DNA of 64,000 bases from TC-15 sp034437275 (GCA_034437275.1 DAOTUD010000192.1:5609-69608); one strand, 5' to 3'; positions 7,349 to 16,976 are shown, counted from the first letter of the stretch. Notes: a model not told the origin generated them from the letters alone. Made by a program: numbers and translations.

Positions 7349-9364
7349 ATGCTTACATTGGTCGAAAAGATTTTGTTTTTCGTATTTGCGCTCGGATCGC
7401 TGGCGCTGGCGGCCCGCGCCTTCTGGCACGCGGCGCGCGTCATCCAACGCGGCGAGGGCACCCTGCACACCAAAGACCTGCCCAAACGCATCTGGCGCGC
7501 CCTGGAAGTGACCGTCACCCAACGGACCGTGTTCCGGGCCAGGCCTGGCACCAGCCTGATGCACGGCTTTATCGTGTGGGGCTTTTTGTTCTATTTCCTG
7601 GTCAACGTTGGCGATCTGTTAGAGGGCTACTTCGACATCGAGTTCCTCGGCACCGGCCTCATCGGGGACCTGTACCGGCTGGTGGGCGATGTGTTCAGCC
7701 TGTTGATCATCATCGGCATGGTCTACTTCCTGGTGCGCCGCTTCCTGACGCGCGCCCCGGCGCTGACCTTCCACGATAACGTCAAGCTGCATCCCAAAGT
7801 GCAGCAAGGGCTGCGCATCGACTCGCTGATCGTCGGCGCGTTCATTCTGGTGCACGTCGGCGGGCGGTTCATGGGCGAAACGTTCTGGATCGCGCTGCAG
7901 GGCGGCGACAACTGGCAACCGTTCGCCAACCTCGTCGCCGGGCTGTGGGATGGGCTGACCCACAATGCGCAGGAAGTCGGCGAGCACGCGATGTGGTGGC
8001 TGGCCCTGGGCACGATCCTGGCTTTTATCCCCTATTTCCCCTATACCAAACACATGCACCTGTTTATGGGGCCGCTCAACTATTTCTCGCGGCCAGAACG
8101 CACCGCGCTCGGCGCGTTGGACCCGCTGGACTTCGAAGACGAGGAGCGCGAACAGTTCGGCGCAGCCAAACTCGAGCACCTGCACAAAACACACATCTTC
8201 GACGCCTTCGCGTGCATCATGTGCAACCGCTGCCAGGATGTCTGCCCCGCGTATGTGACCGGGAAAGAGCTGTCGCCCAGCGCGCTGGAGATCAACAAGC
8301 GCTACGCGATCAAGGGGCAGATGGCTGCCCTGGCGCGCGGCGAGGAGTCCCCTGACCCACTGATCGAGTTTGGGATCACCCCGTCGGCGGTGTGGGCCTG
8401 CACCGCGTGCGGCGCGTGCATTGAAATCTGCCCGGTCGGCAACGAGCCGATGTTTGATATCCTGGACATCCGCCGCGACCAGGTGCTGCTCCAGGCCGAG
8501 TTCCCTAACGAATTGCAGGGGGCTTTCCGGGGCATGGAAAACAACGGCAATCCCTGGCAGATGGGCCAGAGCCGGATGGCATGGGCGGAAGGGCTGGAGG
8601 TGCCCACCATCGAAGACACGGACGATTACGAGGTGCTGTACTGGGTCGGCTGTGCGGCCAGCCTGGAACCGCGCGCCCAACAAACCGCGCGCGCCCTGGT
8701 CCAACTCCTGCACGAGGCCGGGGTCAAGTTCGCGGTGCTGGGCGAGATGGAAAGCTGCACCGGCGACAGCGCCCGCCGGGCCGGCAACGAGTACCTGTTC
8801 TACGAGATAGCGCTGGCCAACATCGAGACGCTCAATAAGGCCAACGCGCCGCGCATCCTGGTGACCTGCCCGCACTGCTTCCACACCATCGGCAAGGAAT
8901 ACCAGCCGTTCGGCGGCCACTACGACGTAGTCCATCACACCGAGTTTTTGCAAGAACTGATCCGCAGCGGGCGCTTGAAGGTCCAGGCCAACGATCACGG
9001 CAAAGTGACGTTCCACGACCCGTGCTACCTGGGCCGCCACAACGACGTATACGACGCCCCGCGCTACGCGCTGCAAGGGGCGATTGGCGGCGCAGTCGTC
9101 GAAATGGACCGCACCCGCAACGACTCATTCTGCTGCGGCGCAGGCGGTGCCCAGTTCTGGAAAGAGGAAGAACACGGCAGCGACCGCGTGAACATCGTGC
9201 GCTATAACGAGGCCGCCAGCATCAAGGCCGACACCCTGGCGGTAAGCTGCCCGTTCTGCATACGCATGTTCGAGGACGCCAGCCAGGACGAAGCAACCCA
9301 GGACGGTCCCCAGGTCAAGGATGTGGCCGAGATCATCGCCGACAGCATGGGGCTGGACTACTGA
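7349..9364 (+). CDS. Membrane-anchored Fe-S oxidoreductase (HdrD/GlpC-like with NarI-like N-terminus)
   Basis: 671 residues. The first ~240 form a membrane domain of about five to six helices resembling the cytochrome b subunit of nitrate/heterodisulfide reductases. Two [4Fe-4S] motifs follow, CIMCNRCQDVCP and CTACGACIEICP. The C-terminal half has two cysteine-rich CCG-type blocks (CPHCFHTIGKEY, DPCYLGRHND with CCGAGGAQFW, and SCPFCIRMFED), as in HdrB/HdrD and glycolate oxidase subunit F. It probably passes electrons between quinone or heme and a thiol or flavin partner at the membrane. No FAD subunit is adjacent, so the donor (acyl-CoA dehydrogenase/ETF type is common for such fusions) is inferred. 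A terminator follows at 9390. Confidence 0.85.
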   Translation: MLTLVEKILFFVFALGSLALAARAFWHAARVIQRGEGTLHTKDLPKRIWRALEVTVTQRTVFRARPGTSLMHGFIVWGFLFYFLVNVGDLLEGYFDIEFLGTGLIGDLYRLVGDVFSLLIIIGMVYFLVRRFLTRAPALTFHDNVKLHPKVQQGLRIDSLIVGAFILVHVGGRFMGETFWIALQGGDNWQPFANLVAGLWDGLTHNAQEVGEHAMWWLALGTILAFIPYFPYTKHMHLFMGPLNYFSRPERTALGALDPLDFEDEEREQFGAAKLEHLHKTHIFDAFACIMCNRCQDVCPAYVTGKELSPSALEINKRYAIKGQMAALARGEESPDPLIEFGITPSAVWACTACGACIEICPVGNEPMFDILDIRRDQVLLQAEFPNELQGAFRGMENNGNPWQMGQSRMAWAEGLEVPTIEDTDDYEVLYWVGCAASLEPRAQQTARALVQLLHEAGVKFAVLGEMESCTGDSARRAGNEYLFYEIALANIETLNKANAPRILVTCPHCFHTIGKEYQPFGGHYDVVHHTEFLQELIRSGRLKVQANDHGKVTFHDPCYLGRHNDVYDAPRYALQGAIGGAVVEMDRTRNDSFCCGAGGAQFWKEEEHGSDRVNIVRYNEAASIKADTLAVSCPFCIRMFEDASQDEATQDGPQVKDVAEIIADSMGLDY

Positions 9365-9389
9365 CGCTTTTCACACGCACGGCCACACG

Positions 9390-9417
9390 GGGCAGCGATG
9401 TGTCGCTGCCCTTTTTT
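9390..9417 (+). terminator. Intrinsic terminator after the Fe-S oxidoreductase
   Basis: A 9-bp stem GGGCAGCGA / TCGCTGCCC with a TGTG loop, followed by TTTTTT. Confidence 0.9.
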
Positions 9418-9521
9418 CGTTGCCACGCCGCATTAAACCCTGGTTAGAAAGCAACCGTCACCATCTCGTCTATGTTATGTTCTAGATATGCGTGAAAATT
9501 ATCATCAAAAGAGGCAACGAG

Positions 9522-10028
9522 ATGTGGAGCACATTGAAACAACATCTGAACCGTAAAACCCTGGAGGCACGTTTCGACCAGGTCGACCGGGCGATCACCA
9601 CCTGGATGGCGCGTTACGGGTTGCTCGTGCTGCGCGTCGGGCTGGGGGTTGTCTTCTTCTGGTTCGGGGCGCTGAAGCTGGTCCCGGACCTCAGCCCGGC
9701 GGAACCCCTGGTACGCGACACGACCTACTTCGTAGACCCGGACTGGTTCATCCCGGTGCTGGCGCTGTGGGAAATGGCGATTGGGCTGGGCCTGATATTC
9801 GGCATCTTCATGCGCATCACGCTGCTGCTGCTGTTCCTGCAAATGCCGGGCACGGCGCTGCCGCTGGTGGTGCTGCCTGATGCGGTCTGGACGCATTTCC
9901 CGTACGGGCTGACGCTGGAAGGCCAGTACATCATCAAGAACCTGGTGCTGATCGGTGCAGGGATCGTGCTGGGCGGCACGGTGCGCGGCGGGCGGCTCAT
10001 CGCAGAGCCAGCCGACGACACACCATAA
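9522..10028 (+). CDS. DoxX-family membrane protein
   Basis: 168 residues from ATG 9522 (MWSTLKQHL), which has GAGG seven bases upstream; a GTG at 9492 would add ten residues without a clear ribosome site. There are about four hydrophobic segments: LLVLRVGLGVVFFWFGALKL, FIPVLALWEMAIGLGLIF, MRITLLLLFLQMPGTALPLV and YIIKNLVLIGAGIVLGG. This is the DoxX/DoxD four-helix layout, with the family's R-x-G-LG-..F...G..Kl start. DoxX proteins are linked to thiosulfate/quinone or redox reactions, but many members have no known role. It is a single gene ahead of alaX. Confidence 0.72.
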   Translation: MWSTLKQHLNRKTLEARFDQVDRAITTWMARYGLLVLRVGLGVVFFWFGALKLVPDLSPAEPLVRDTTYFVDPDWFIPVLALWEMAIGLGLIFGIFMRITLLLLFLQMPGTALPLVVLPDAVWTHFPYGLTLEGQYIIKNLVLIGAGIVLGGTVRGGRLIAEPADDTP

Positions 10029-10093
10029 GCGGCATCTTTGCCCAGAGTCCGCTATCATCATAGCGTTTCAACTCTGGGAAAGGATGCCCACTG

Positions 10094-10816
10094 ATGACCG
10101 ATTTACTGTACCAGACCGACAGCTACCTGAAGCAGTTCGATGCGACGATTATCGGCCTCGATGAAGATAATCACGGCGTCGTCCTCAACCAAACCGCATT
10201 TTATCCGGGCGGCGGTGGCCAACCTGCGGACTCCGGCACGCTGGACACCGGCGACGCAATCTGCCACGTGAAACGCGCGCGCAAAATCGGCGGCAAAGTC
10301 GTTCACCTGCTGCATAACGACGCGCCCCTGCCCGCTGTAGGGACCACGATCCACGCTGAAATCGACTGGGCGCACCGGTATCAACTGATGCGGACCCACA
10401 CCGCCCTGCACATCTTGTGCGGCGTAGTCTGGCGCGACTACGGAGCCTCGGTCACCGGCGGCGATATGTCCCCGCTCAAGGGCCGCCTGGACTTCGAGTT
10501 CGAGACCATGCGCAAAGCGCTTGTCGACACCATCGAACACGCCGTCAACCAGGAAGTGGCCAACGCCCGCCCCGTTTCGGTGGACATCCTCCCACGTGAG
10601 GAAGCCTTCCAAATCCCCGATCTGATCCGAACCAAGATCAACTTGCTACCGGAAGGTATCCAGCAGGTTCGTGTGGTGGAGATTGAAGGGCTGGACCTGC
10701 AAGCTGACGGCGGCACCCATGTGCGCAATACATCGGAAGTCGGGAAAATCCGTATAACGGACTACAAGAGCAAGGGTAAGATCAACAAACGTATTTACAT
10801 CGAGTTAGAACCGTAA
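10094..10816 (+). CDS. AlaX-type alanyl-tRNA editing hydrolase
   Basis: 240 residues that align with the editing half of alanyl-tRNA synthetase. The start QTAFYPGGGGQPADSG is the AlaRS/AlaX second-domain signature; HTALH and DGGTHVRNTSEVG carry the zinc/substrate site. Freestanding AlaX (type II, about 220-240 residues) removes Ser or Gly from mischarged tRNA-Ala. The usual C of CGGTH reads D here (ADGGTH), so one zinc ligand differs from AlaRS; the HxxxH and distal His remain. The next gene starts 13 bp later, so the two are probably co-transcribed. Confidence 0.85.
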   Translation: MTDLLYQTDSYLKQFDATIIGLDEDNHGVVLNQTAFYPGGGGQPADSGTLDTGDAICHVKRARKIGGKVVHLLHNDAPLPAVGTTIHAEIDWAHRYQLMRTHTALHILCGVVWRDYGASVTGGDMSPLKGRLDFEFETMRKALVDTIEHAVNQEVANARPVSVDILPREEAFQIPDLIRTKINLLPEGIQQVRVVEIEGLDLQADGGTHVRNTSEVGKIRITDYKSKGKINKRIYIELEP

Positions 10817-10828
10817 GGACGACCTATC

Positions 10829-12652
10829 TTGCCAACAAAAGCATCCCGCCAGCGCGCCCTGCAGCGCCAGATCAAACGCCTGGACCACACGCTCGCCCGG
10901 CTGTACCGGATCAGCAACCGCTATACATGGGCGCGGCTGCTCAGTTTTGGCGGCGGCGCGCTGGGGAGTGTGATCCTGTTCTTCGCGTGGGGCTGGCCTG
11001 CCGGCGTTCCGGCGCTGATCGCGTGGCTGGGGGGGTTCGTGCTCATTGCCCGGCAGCACAACCGCATCCAGGCCAGCATCAGCGCGCATACCGGCTGGCG
11101 CAGCATCAAACGCGCCCATTGCGCCCGCATGGCGATCGATTGGGATCGTCTGCCCCCTGCCCCATCGCTCGCGCCGCGTCCGGACCACCCGTTTGAGTCC
11201 GACCTGGACCTGATTGGGGAACGCTCGCTGCTGCGCGTGGTGGACACTTGCGTGTCGCGCTCCAGCAGCGAATGGCTGCGCGCGTGGCTGACCGCCACCG
11301 AACCGGACATTCCACAGGTGAAAGCACGGCAAGCCCTGGTGCGGGAACTCACACCACTGTCGCTGTTCCGCGACAAACTGCATTTGCACGGAACGCTCGG
11401 CAGAAAACGGCGCTGGGATGGGGACCAGGTGTATGCCTGGCTGGCGCTGCACGCACCGGACCCGCTGCTGGGGACGGCCAAATACCTGCTGACAGGGGTT
11501 GCGCTGGCAAATGTGATCCTGTTCGTGTTGTATGCGCTGGAGCTGCTGCCGCCGCTGTGGCTGATCACCTTCGCGCTGTATGCCACCGTGTACCTGTGGC
11601 ATGTTCAGCGTATGGGGGACCCGTTCGAGCTGGGGCTGGCGCTGCGCGATCCGCTGGACGATCTGCAGTCCGTTTTCACATTTCTCGAAGACACTCGCTA
11701 CAGGGCACATCCCCGGCTGGAAACGCTGTGCGCGCCGTTCCTGGAAGGCGAACAACGCCCCTCCACCCACATCAAGCGCATCGCGCGCGTACTGGCGGCG
11801 GGCAGTCTGCGCCGCAACCCACCGCTGTGGATCGTCGCCAGCCTGCTCGTGCCCTGGGACCTGTACGTCATGGACAACCTGAATCGCAGCCGCGAGGCGG
11901 TCGCCGATTTGCTACCGCAGTGGCTCGATACCTGGTTCGAGATCGAGGCGCTCAGCGCGCTGGCCAACCTGGCGTACCTGAACCCGGCCTATACCTTCCC
12001 CGCTATTGATGATCAGGAAACGGACACCATTTTCGAGACGCGCGCCATCGGCCATCCCCTGATCCCGGACCATGCGTGCGTGTGCAACGATTTCGCGCTG
12101 CGCGAAAACGGCGACGTGGTACTGATCACCGGGTCGAACATGTCCGGCAAAAGTACATTTCTGCGCACGCTGGGCGTGAACCTGTGTCTGGCGTATGCAG
12201 GCGGCCCGGTCAATGCGGCGGCACTGCGCACTACCCCGTTTCGGCTGTTCACCTCAATCCGCGTCACCGACTCCGTGACCAACGGCATCTCGTACTTCTA
12301 CGCCGAGGTCCGGCGGCTCAAAGCCTTGCTGGCCGCGCTAGAACAGGAGCATCCATTCCCGCTGTTTTTCCTGATCGACGAGATTTTCCGGGGAACCAAC
12401 AACCGCGAACGGCTGATCGGCAGCCGGGCGTACATCCGGGCGCTGGTGGGGCAGCACGGAGCCGGCGTGATCTCGACGCACGATCTCGAACTGGTCCAGC
12501 TTGCGGACGAGATATCCCACCTCGAGAACATGCACTTCGAAGAAACCATCGAAGACAGCCGCATGGCGTTCGATTACAAGCTGCGTCCAGGCCCCTGCCC
12601 CACGACCAACGCGCTCAAGATCATGCGGATGGCCGGGCTGCCGGTGGAGTAG
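10829..12652 (+). CDS. MutS-family ATPase with predicted membrane segments
   Basis: 607 residues from a TTG start preceded by AAGGACGACC. The C-terminal third is a MutS domain V: Walker A GSNMSGKSTFLRT, the FTSIRVTDSVTNGISYF region, Walker B FFLIDEIFRGTNNRER and STHDLEL. The DNA-clamp and mismatch-reading domains of MutS1 are absent, and the Smr tail of MutS2 is absent. Instead there are two hydrophobic double segments, about residues 35-75 (LLSFGGGALGSVILFFAWG) and 215-255 (VALANVILFVLYALELLP), suggesting membrane anchoring. Such short membrane-linked MutS homologues are known in several phyla but their role is open. The gene stops exactly where the convergent MBL gene stops. Confidence 0.8.
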   Translation: MPTKASRQRALQRQIKRLDHTLARLYRISNRYTWARLLSFGGGALGSVILFFAWGWPAGVPALIAWLGGFVLIARQHNRIQASISAHTGWRSIKRAHCARMAIDWDRLPPAPSLAPRPDHPFESDLDLIGERSLLRVVDTCVSRSSSEWLRAWLTATEPDIPQVKARQALVRELTPLSLFRDKLHLHGTLGRKRRWDGDQVYAWLALHAPDPLLGTAKYLLTGVALANVILFVLYALELLPPLWLITFALYATVYLWHVQRMGDPFELGLALRDPLDDLQSVFTFLEDTRYRAHPRLETLCAPFLEGEQRPSTHIKRIARVLAAGSLRRNPPLWIVASLLVPWDLYVMDNLNRSREAVADLLPQWLDTWFEIEALSALANLAYLNPAYTFPAIDDQETDTIFETRAIGHPLIPDHACVCNDFALRENGDVVLITGSNMSGKSTFLRTLGVNLCLAYAGGPVNAAALRTTPFRLFTSIRVTDSVTNGISYFYAEVRRLKALLAALEQEHPFPLFFLIDEIFRGTNNRERLIGSRAYIRALVGQHGAGVISTHDLELVQLADEISHLENMHFEETIEDSRMAFDYKLRPGPCPTTNALKIMRMAGLPVE

Positions 12653-13474
12653 CTAGACCTGCACGACTGTGCCCGCCGGGCAAGGCTGTACCCTGTCACC
12701 AAACGCCGCCGCCAGCGCATCGTAGGCGTGCTGTCCGGTGCAGTGATTGGGGTACAGGCGCGGCGAGCCGTACGTGTCGCGCAGTTCCGCGACAGCCTGC
12801 GCCAGCATGTCGTCCGTCGCAGCGTTGAGGTGTGTGCCGCCGATCACCATCTTGATCGGACGGGCAAAATGCCGCTTGACGTGGCGCAAGATGTTCAGCA
12901 GCCCGGCATGTCCGCAGCCCAGCACCACGATCACCCCGTCCGTGTCTTCCACCACCAGCGACAGATCATCCCGATAGGGATCGGGCTGCCACTCGCCATT
13001 GACCTTGATCTGGTGTGTCGCACCACGCCCCTCAAAATAGGGACGCTCGGTGATTTCGCCGGTCGTCCACACACCGGGCACCATCTCGACGGGGTCCGCG
13101 CTCAAGTGCAGGTCAACCTGCTGCGCCAGTTCCGCGCGGCTTAGTGGCATCCCGTAGGACGCGCGGTCTTCGTGCACGTAACGCGGGCGGAACACATCCG
13201 GGCTGGCAAAAAACGGCAGCGAGGCCGGCGTCAATTTCAACAGGTCCGGCACCCCGCCGCTGTGATCCAGGTGCGCGTGGCTGAGGGCCAGCGCGTCGAT
13301 CTGCGCCAGGTTAATCTCCAACTGGCGGGCGTTGTGCAGCAGCACATCCCCCGACTCGCCGGTGTCGAACAATACCTGATGCCCCGGCACCTGGATAGAA
13401 AACGACAGACCGTGTTCGGCGCGAAAGTCCAGTCCTAAAGGCGTATCTTCTACCAGGCAGGTAATGGTGATCAT
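12653..13474 (-). CDS. Metallo-beta-lactamase fold hydrolase, dihydropterin-phosphate-synthase-like subfamily
   Basis: 273 residues, no signal peptide. The metal motif is LSHAHLDHSGG, with later ligands in GCGHAGLLNIL, GGTHLN and PNHCTGQHAY. The arrangement (FDTGESGDVLLHNA, then LSHxHxDHxGG, then GC.H.G..N) is that of the MBL subgroup annotated as 7,8-dihydropterin-6-methyl-4-(ribofuranosyl)-aminobenzene-phosphate synthase. It is the last gene of the minus-strand molybdenum hydroxylase operon, behind a hairpin at 13495-13518. Its start ATG 13474 has GGAGGGGCC directly upstream. A second, secreted relative is encoded at 17656-18492. The true substrate is unknown. Confidence 0.82.
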   Translation of the reverse strand: MITITCLVEDTPLGLDFRAEHGLSFSIQVPGHQVLFDTGESGDVLLHNARQLEINLAQIDALALSHAHLDHSGGVPDLLKLTPASLPFFASPDVFRPRYVHEDRASYGMPLSRAELAQQVDLHLSADPVEMVPGVWTTGEITERPYFEGRGATHQIKVNGEWQPDPYRDDLSLVVEDTDGVIVVLGCGHAGLLNILRHVKRHFARPIKMVIGGTHLNAATDDMLAQAVAELRDTYGSPRLYPNHCTGQHAYDALAAAFGDRVQPCPAGTVVQV

Positions 13475-13494
13475 GGCCCCTCCAAAAATGCAGC

Positions 13495-13518
13495 GGGGGC
13501 AGCCAGTTGACTGCCCCC
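13495..13518 (-). terminator. Intra-operon hairpin upstream of the MBL gene
   Basis: A stem GGGGGCAG / CTGCCCCC with an 8-nt loop sits in the 56-bp gap between the NifX-like and MBL genes. On the minus strand it is followed by CGCTGCATTTTTGG, a weak U-tract, so it may partly terminate transcription or stabilise the upstream mRNA. Confidence 0.5.
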
Positions 13519-13530
13519 TTACGGAAAAAA

Positions 13531-14061
13531 TCAGTGTAATTTGTCGGTATGGTCGACGATATCTCCCTTGATGTAGGCCTTGACGGCATCCTCCGCCAGG
13601 GGAATATCGGTGACGACCGGTTTGATATTGGCATTTTCCATCGCGATGTAGGCCCCGCGCCCCATACCACGCACCAGCACAGCCTCGCAGTCGGTGATCG
13701 ATTCGACCATGCGGTTGTGCTTGCGGTCGGCATGATGGCCGAACCCATGCCCGCGCGGATCGGTGTCGCGTCCGCGCCCGTGCCGGTGCTCGTGCCCACG
13801 CCCGCGCCCGTGCCCGTGCGCATGGTCGTGTCCGTGTCCGTGCTCATGGTCATGATCGTGTTCATGATCGTGTTCATGATCATGGTCATGCTCATGGTGG
13901 TGGTGCCCCTCCTCGGCGGCAAACTGCCGGTGACCGGCTTTGTCGCGCTGCTCGCTTCCGGTGATCTCACCGTCCTCGACAGTAAACACCACGTAGTACT
14001 GTGCCCGGCCAAAGTGCCGGCTGATCGTTTTGCCATCGTCGCTTACAACTGCAATCTTCAT
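13531..14061 (-). CDS. NifX/NifB-C-terminal-like metal-cofactor protein with a long His-rich insert
   Basis: 176 residues. The ends form a dinitrogenase iron-molybdenum cofactor biosynthesis (NifX/NafY) domain: MKIAVVSDDGKTISRHFGRA with the FGRA signature, then CEAVLVRGMGRGAYIAMENA and PVVTDIPLAEDAVKAYIKG. Between them, about residues 50-115, lies a tract of alternating His with Asp/Glu/Gly, likely a metal store or chelator. The tract is coded by short tandem CATGATCGTGTT-like repeats (13840-13890), so its length probably varies between strains. The gene starts 2 bp after the molybdenum hydroxylase stop. A role in handling Mo or another metal for that enzyme is inferred from position. Confidence 0.82.
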   Translation of the reverse strand: MKIAVVSDDGKTISRHFGRAQYYVVFTVEDGEITGSEQRDKAGHRQFAAEEGHHHHEHDHDHEHDHEHDHDHEHGHGHDHAHGHGRGRGHEHRHGRGRDTDPRGHGFGHHADRKHNRMVESITDCEAVLVRGMGRGAYIAMENANIKPVVTDIPLAEDAVKAYIKGDIVDHTDKLH

Positions 14062-14063
14062 CG

Positions 14064-16976
14064 TTACTCCTTTTCATCGCGCAATGCGCGCCATACACGC
14101 TCCGGCGTACAGGGCAGATCGCGCAACCAGATGCCGGTTGCATCGTGCAGCGCGCTCGCCATCGCCGGGGCAACACCGTCAATAGCAATTTCGGCGACCG
14201 ATTTCGCGCCAAATGGCCCGCTCGGTTCGTCGGTCTGGACGAAAATCACGTCAGTAGGTGGCATGTCGTCGGCGCGCGGTATCGGATACGCACCGAAACG
14301 CGGGTTTAGCATGTGCCCCTCGTCGTCAAACAGCATATCTTCGCACACCGCAAAGCCGTACGCCTGGGACATACCGCCCTCTACCTGCCCCGCCGCCGTG
14401 ATCGGGTTGATCACGCGCCCGCAGTCGACCACCATCAACAGGCGCTCAGGGGTGATCTGCCCGGTGTGCGTATCGACCACAATTTCGGCGAACTGGGCCG
14501 CTGTGGGGGGCGGGCTTTCGTAGCTCATGTGCGAGGCCGACGCGATGATCTGGTGCTGGTTGTCCTGGTGCAGGCTGCTGAGCGCCACCTCACGCAGCGT
14601 GACGGAGCGTCCATCCGGCGCGGTGACGCTGCGCGCAGCCAGTTCCAGCCCGGACGAGCTGTCCAGGTCCAACATCCGCGCGGCGTGCTCGAGAAGCTGG
14701 TCCTTGATCTTGAGCGCCGCCTTCCGCACCGCCCCACCGCTGATATACGTGGTGCTGCTGGCGTAGGCCCCCTTGTCGAACGGGGTGAAGTCGGTATCGG
14801 ACGAGTACACGATCAGGTCGTCGACCGGGATGCCAAGCACCTCAGCGGCGATCTGGGCCAGGATCGTGTCGGACCCGGTGCCAAGATCAGTCGCGCCGAT
14901 CAGCAGGTTGAACGATCCATCGTCGTTCATCTTGAGCGTGGCCGCCGCCATATCCAGCCCGGCGATGCCGCTGCCGTGCATCACAACTGCCATCCCGATC
15001 CCACGCCGGTAGCGCCCGTCCTGAGTCCGGTTAGCCTCGCGCTTAGCGTAAAAGCCGGTGGCCTCCAGTCCGATGCTCACACACTGCTCCAGGCCGCTGG
15101 ACTGGAGAATCTGCGCGTAACCATCGCGCCCTTCGCCCAGCGCCTTCGAGAGAGTCATCTCCTCGCCGACCTTGAGCCAGTTCTTCCGCTTGAACTCGAC
15201 GACATCCAGCCCCAGCTGCTCGGCGATCTCCTCCATCAGCACTTCGATGCCGTACTCGCACTGCATCGCCCCGTAGCCACGATAAGCTCCCGCCGGCGGC
15301 GTGTTGGTGTACACCACGTCGGAGATGAAGCGCAGGTTGGGCGCGTTGTAGAGCGTCAAGCCCTTGAAGCCGCCCACCATCTGCACGGTGAGCGCGTGCG
15401 CGCCGTACGCGCCGGTATCGCCGATCAGGTACAGGTCGGCGGCGATCACCTGGTCGCCCTGGACGCCCAGCTTGTAACGCACGATGTTACGGTGCCGGCT
15501 GCGCGAACTGGTGAATTCCTGGGTGCGGGTGTACTCCATGCGCACCGGACGCCCGGTGGCGATGGTCAGATGCGCGCACAGGTCTTCGAGCAGCATCTCC
15601 TGCTTGTTACCGAAGCCGCCGCCAATGCGCGGCTTGATCACGCGGATGCGTTTTTCCGGCAGATCGATCAGCGGGGCCACCATGCGCCGGATATGAAACG
15701 GCACCTGGGTGCTGGTGCGGATCACCAGCCGGTCGTCCTCGTCCCAATAGGTGATGCATACGTGCGGCTCCAGGTGGGCCTGCTGCTGCTTGGGCGTACG
15801 GTATTCGCCCTCGAAAACACGATCCGCCTCGGCAAACGCGGCCTCGATATCGCCAGCTTCGGCCTCGATGCGATGCACGATGTTATGTTCCGCGTCGTGA
15901 ATGCCCTCGGTATCCGGCTCGTCGTGAATCACGGGCGCACCGTCCTGCATGGCCGCTTCCATGTCCACCACAGCCGGCAGCACCTCGTACTCAACGTCGA
16001 TCAGTTGCAGCGCCCGCCGCGCGATCGCCGGGGTTTCTGCCGCGACAATCGCCACGCGATCCCCCTCGTGCCGCACCTTGTCATCCAGGCACACCTGATC
16101 ATACGGCGGCGGCTGGGGATAGCTCTGCCCGCCGGACGCATACTTGATACGCGGCAGGTCTTCGTGCGTCAGCACCGCGCGGACGCCGGGCAGATCGCGG
16201 GCGCGGCTGGCGTCGATGCGCGTGATGCGTGCGTGTGCGTGAGGACTGGTCAGCAGCGCCCCATAGAGCATGTTCTCCGGCTGCACATCATCGACATAGA
16301 CCGGGTTGCCTTTGGCCAGCTTGACCGCGTCAACCTTGACCGCCGATTGGCCGACCACGTCTGTGTTTTGCATCGCCAGCGGGGTATAGACCAGCGGCGG
16401 GAGCGGATTCTGCGCGTACACGCCCTGGCGATAGTACGGCTCCGGCAGCGGGACCGGCTGACCGTCCGGCGGCAGAGTTTCGGCCCGGTGCGTCACCGGC
16501 GGCGCGTCCTCACCGCGCAACATGGCCGCCGCGCGCTGCACCGCCTCCACAATGCGCACATAGCCCGTGCAGCGGCACAGGACGCCACTCAGAGCGGCGC
16601 GGATTTCGGCCTCGGAGGGGTCGGGATTTTCGTCGAGCAGGGCTTTGGTCGCCAGTATCATGGCCGGGATGCAAAAGCCACACTGAATCGCGCCGGTATC
16701 CACATACGCCTGTTGGATCGGATGTAACGCCTGGTTCGGACCGCTCAGCCCCTCGACGGTGGTGATATGGTGCCCGGCAGCCGCCGACGCCATCACCATG
16801 CAGCCCCGAATCGGCTGCCCATCCAGCAGCACAACACACACACCGCAGTCGCCAGTATCGCAGCCGCGTTTGACGCTGGCGTATCTGGCCCGGCGCAGTA
16901 GATCGAGTAAAGTCTCTTGTTTTTCAACCTCAAAAGTCTTTTCAATAGCATTGATCGTCAGGGTAATCGCTGGCAT
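14064..16976 (-). CDS. Xanthine-dehydrogenase-family molybdenum hydroxylase, [2Fe-2S] and Mo-cofactor subunits fused
   Basis: 970 residues from ATG 16976, whose A is shared with the upstream TGA. Residues 1-155 are the two [2Fe-2S] domains (CDTGDCGVCVVLLDG; CGFCIP...CRCTGY). From about 200 onward come the a/b hammerhead and Mo-binding domains (GGFGNKQEML, PPAGAYRGYGAMQ). The acidic residue in PFGAKSVAEIAIDG occupies the place of the catalytic Glu. Fusion of small and large subunits leaves only the flavin subunit separate, encoded just upstream. Such enzymes hydroxylate purines, N-heterocycles or aldehydes; the substrate is not evident. No Mo-cofactor insertion XdhC/CoxF gene is in the window. 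Confidence 0.9.
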   Translation of the reverse strand: MPAITLTINAIEKTFEVEKQETLLDLLRRARYASVKRGCDTGDCGVCVVLLDGQPIRGCMVMASAAAGHHITTVEGLSGPNQALHPIQQAYVDTGAIQCGFCIPAMILATKALLDENPDPSEAEIRAALSGVLCRCTGYVRIVEAVQRAAAMLRGEDAPPVTHRAETLPPDGQPVPLPEPYYRQGVYAQNPLPPLVYTPLAMQNTDVVGQSAVKVDAVKLAKGNPVYVDDVQPENMLYGALLTSPHAHARITRIDASRARDLPGVRAVLTHEDLPRIKYASGGQSYPQPPPYDQVCLDDKVRHEGDRVAIVAAETPAIARRALQLIDVEYEVLPAVVDMEAAMQDGAPVIHDEPDTEGIHDAEHNIVHRIEAEAGDIEAAFAEADRVFEGEYRTPKQQQAHLEPHVCITYWDEDDRLVIRTSTQVPFHIRRMVAPLIDLPEKRIRVIKPRIGGGFGNKQEMLLEDLCAHLTIATGRPVRMEYTRTQEFTSSRSRHRNIVRYKLGVQGDQVIAADLYLIGDTGAYGAHALTVQMVGGFKGLTLYNAPNLRFISDVVYTNTPPAGAYRGYGAMQCEYGIEVLMEEIAEQLGLDVVEFKRKNWLKVGEEMTLSKALGEGRDGYAQILQSSGLEQCVSIGLEATGFYAKREANRTQDGRYRRGIGMAVVMHGSGIAGLDMAAATLKMNDDGSFNLLIGATDLGTGSDTILAQIAAEVLGIPVDDLIVYSSDTDFTPFDKGAYASSTTYISGGAVRKAALKIKDQLLEHAARMLDLDSSSGLELAARSVTAPDGRSVTLREVALSSLHQDNQHQIIASASHMSYESPPPTAAQFAEIVVDTHTGQITPERLLMVVDCGRVINPITAAGQVEGGMSQAYGFAVCEDMLFDDEGHMLNPRFGAYPIPRADDMPPTDVIFVQTDEPSGPFGAKSVAEIAIDGVAPAMASALHDATGIWLRDLPCTPERVWRALRDEKE

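Noticed and set aside
14313..16727. 804-residue open frame on the plus strand opposite the molybdenum hydroxylase
   Set aside because: It is the antisense shadow of a clear catalytic gene; the sequence is Arg/His/Gln/Val-rich with no family motif or ribosome site.
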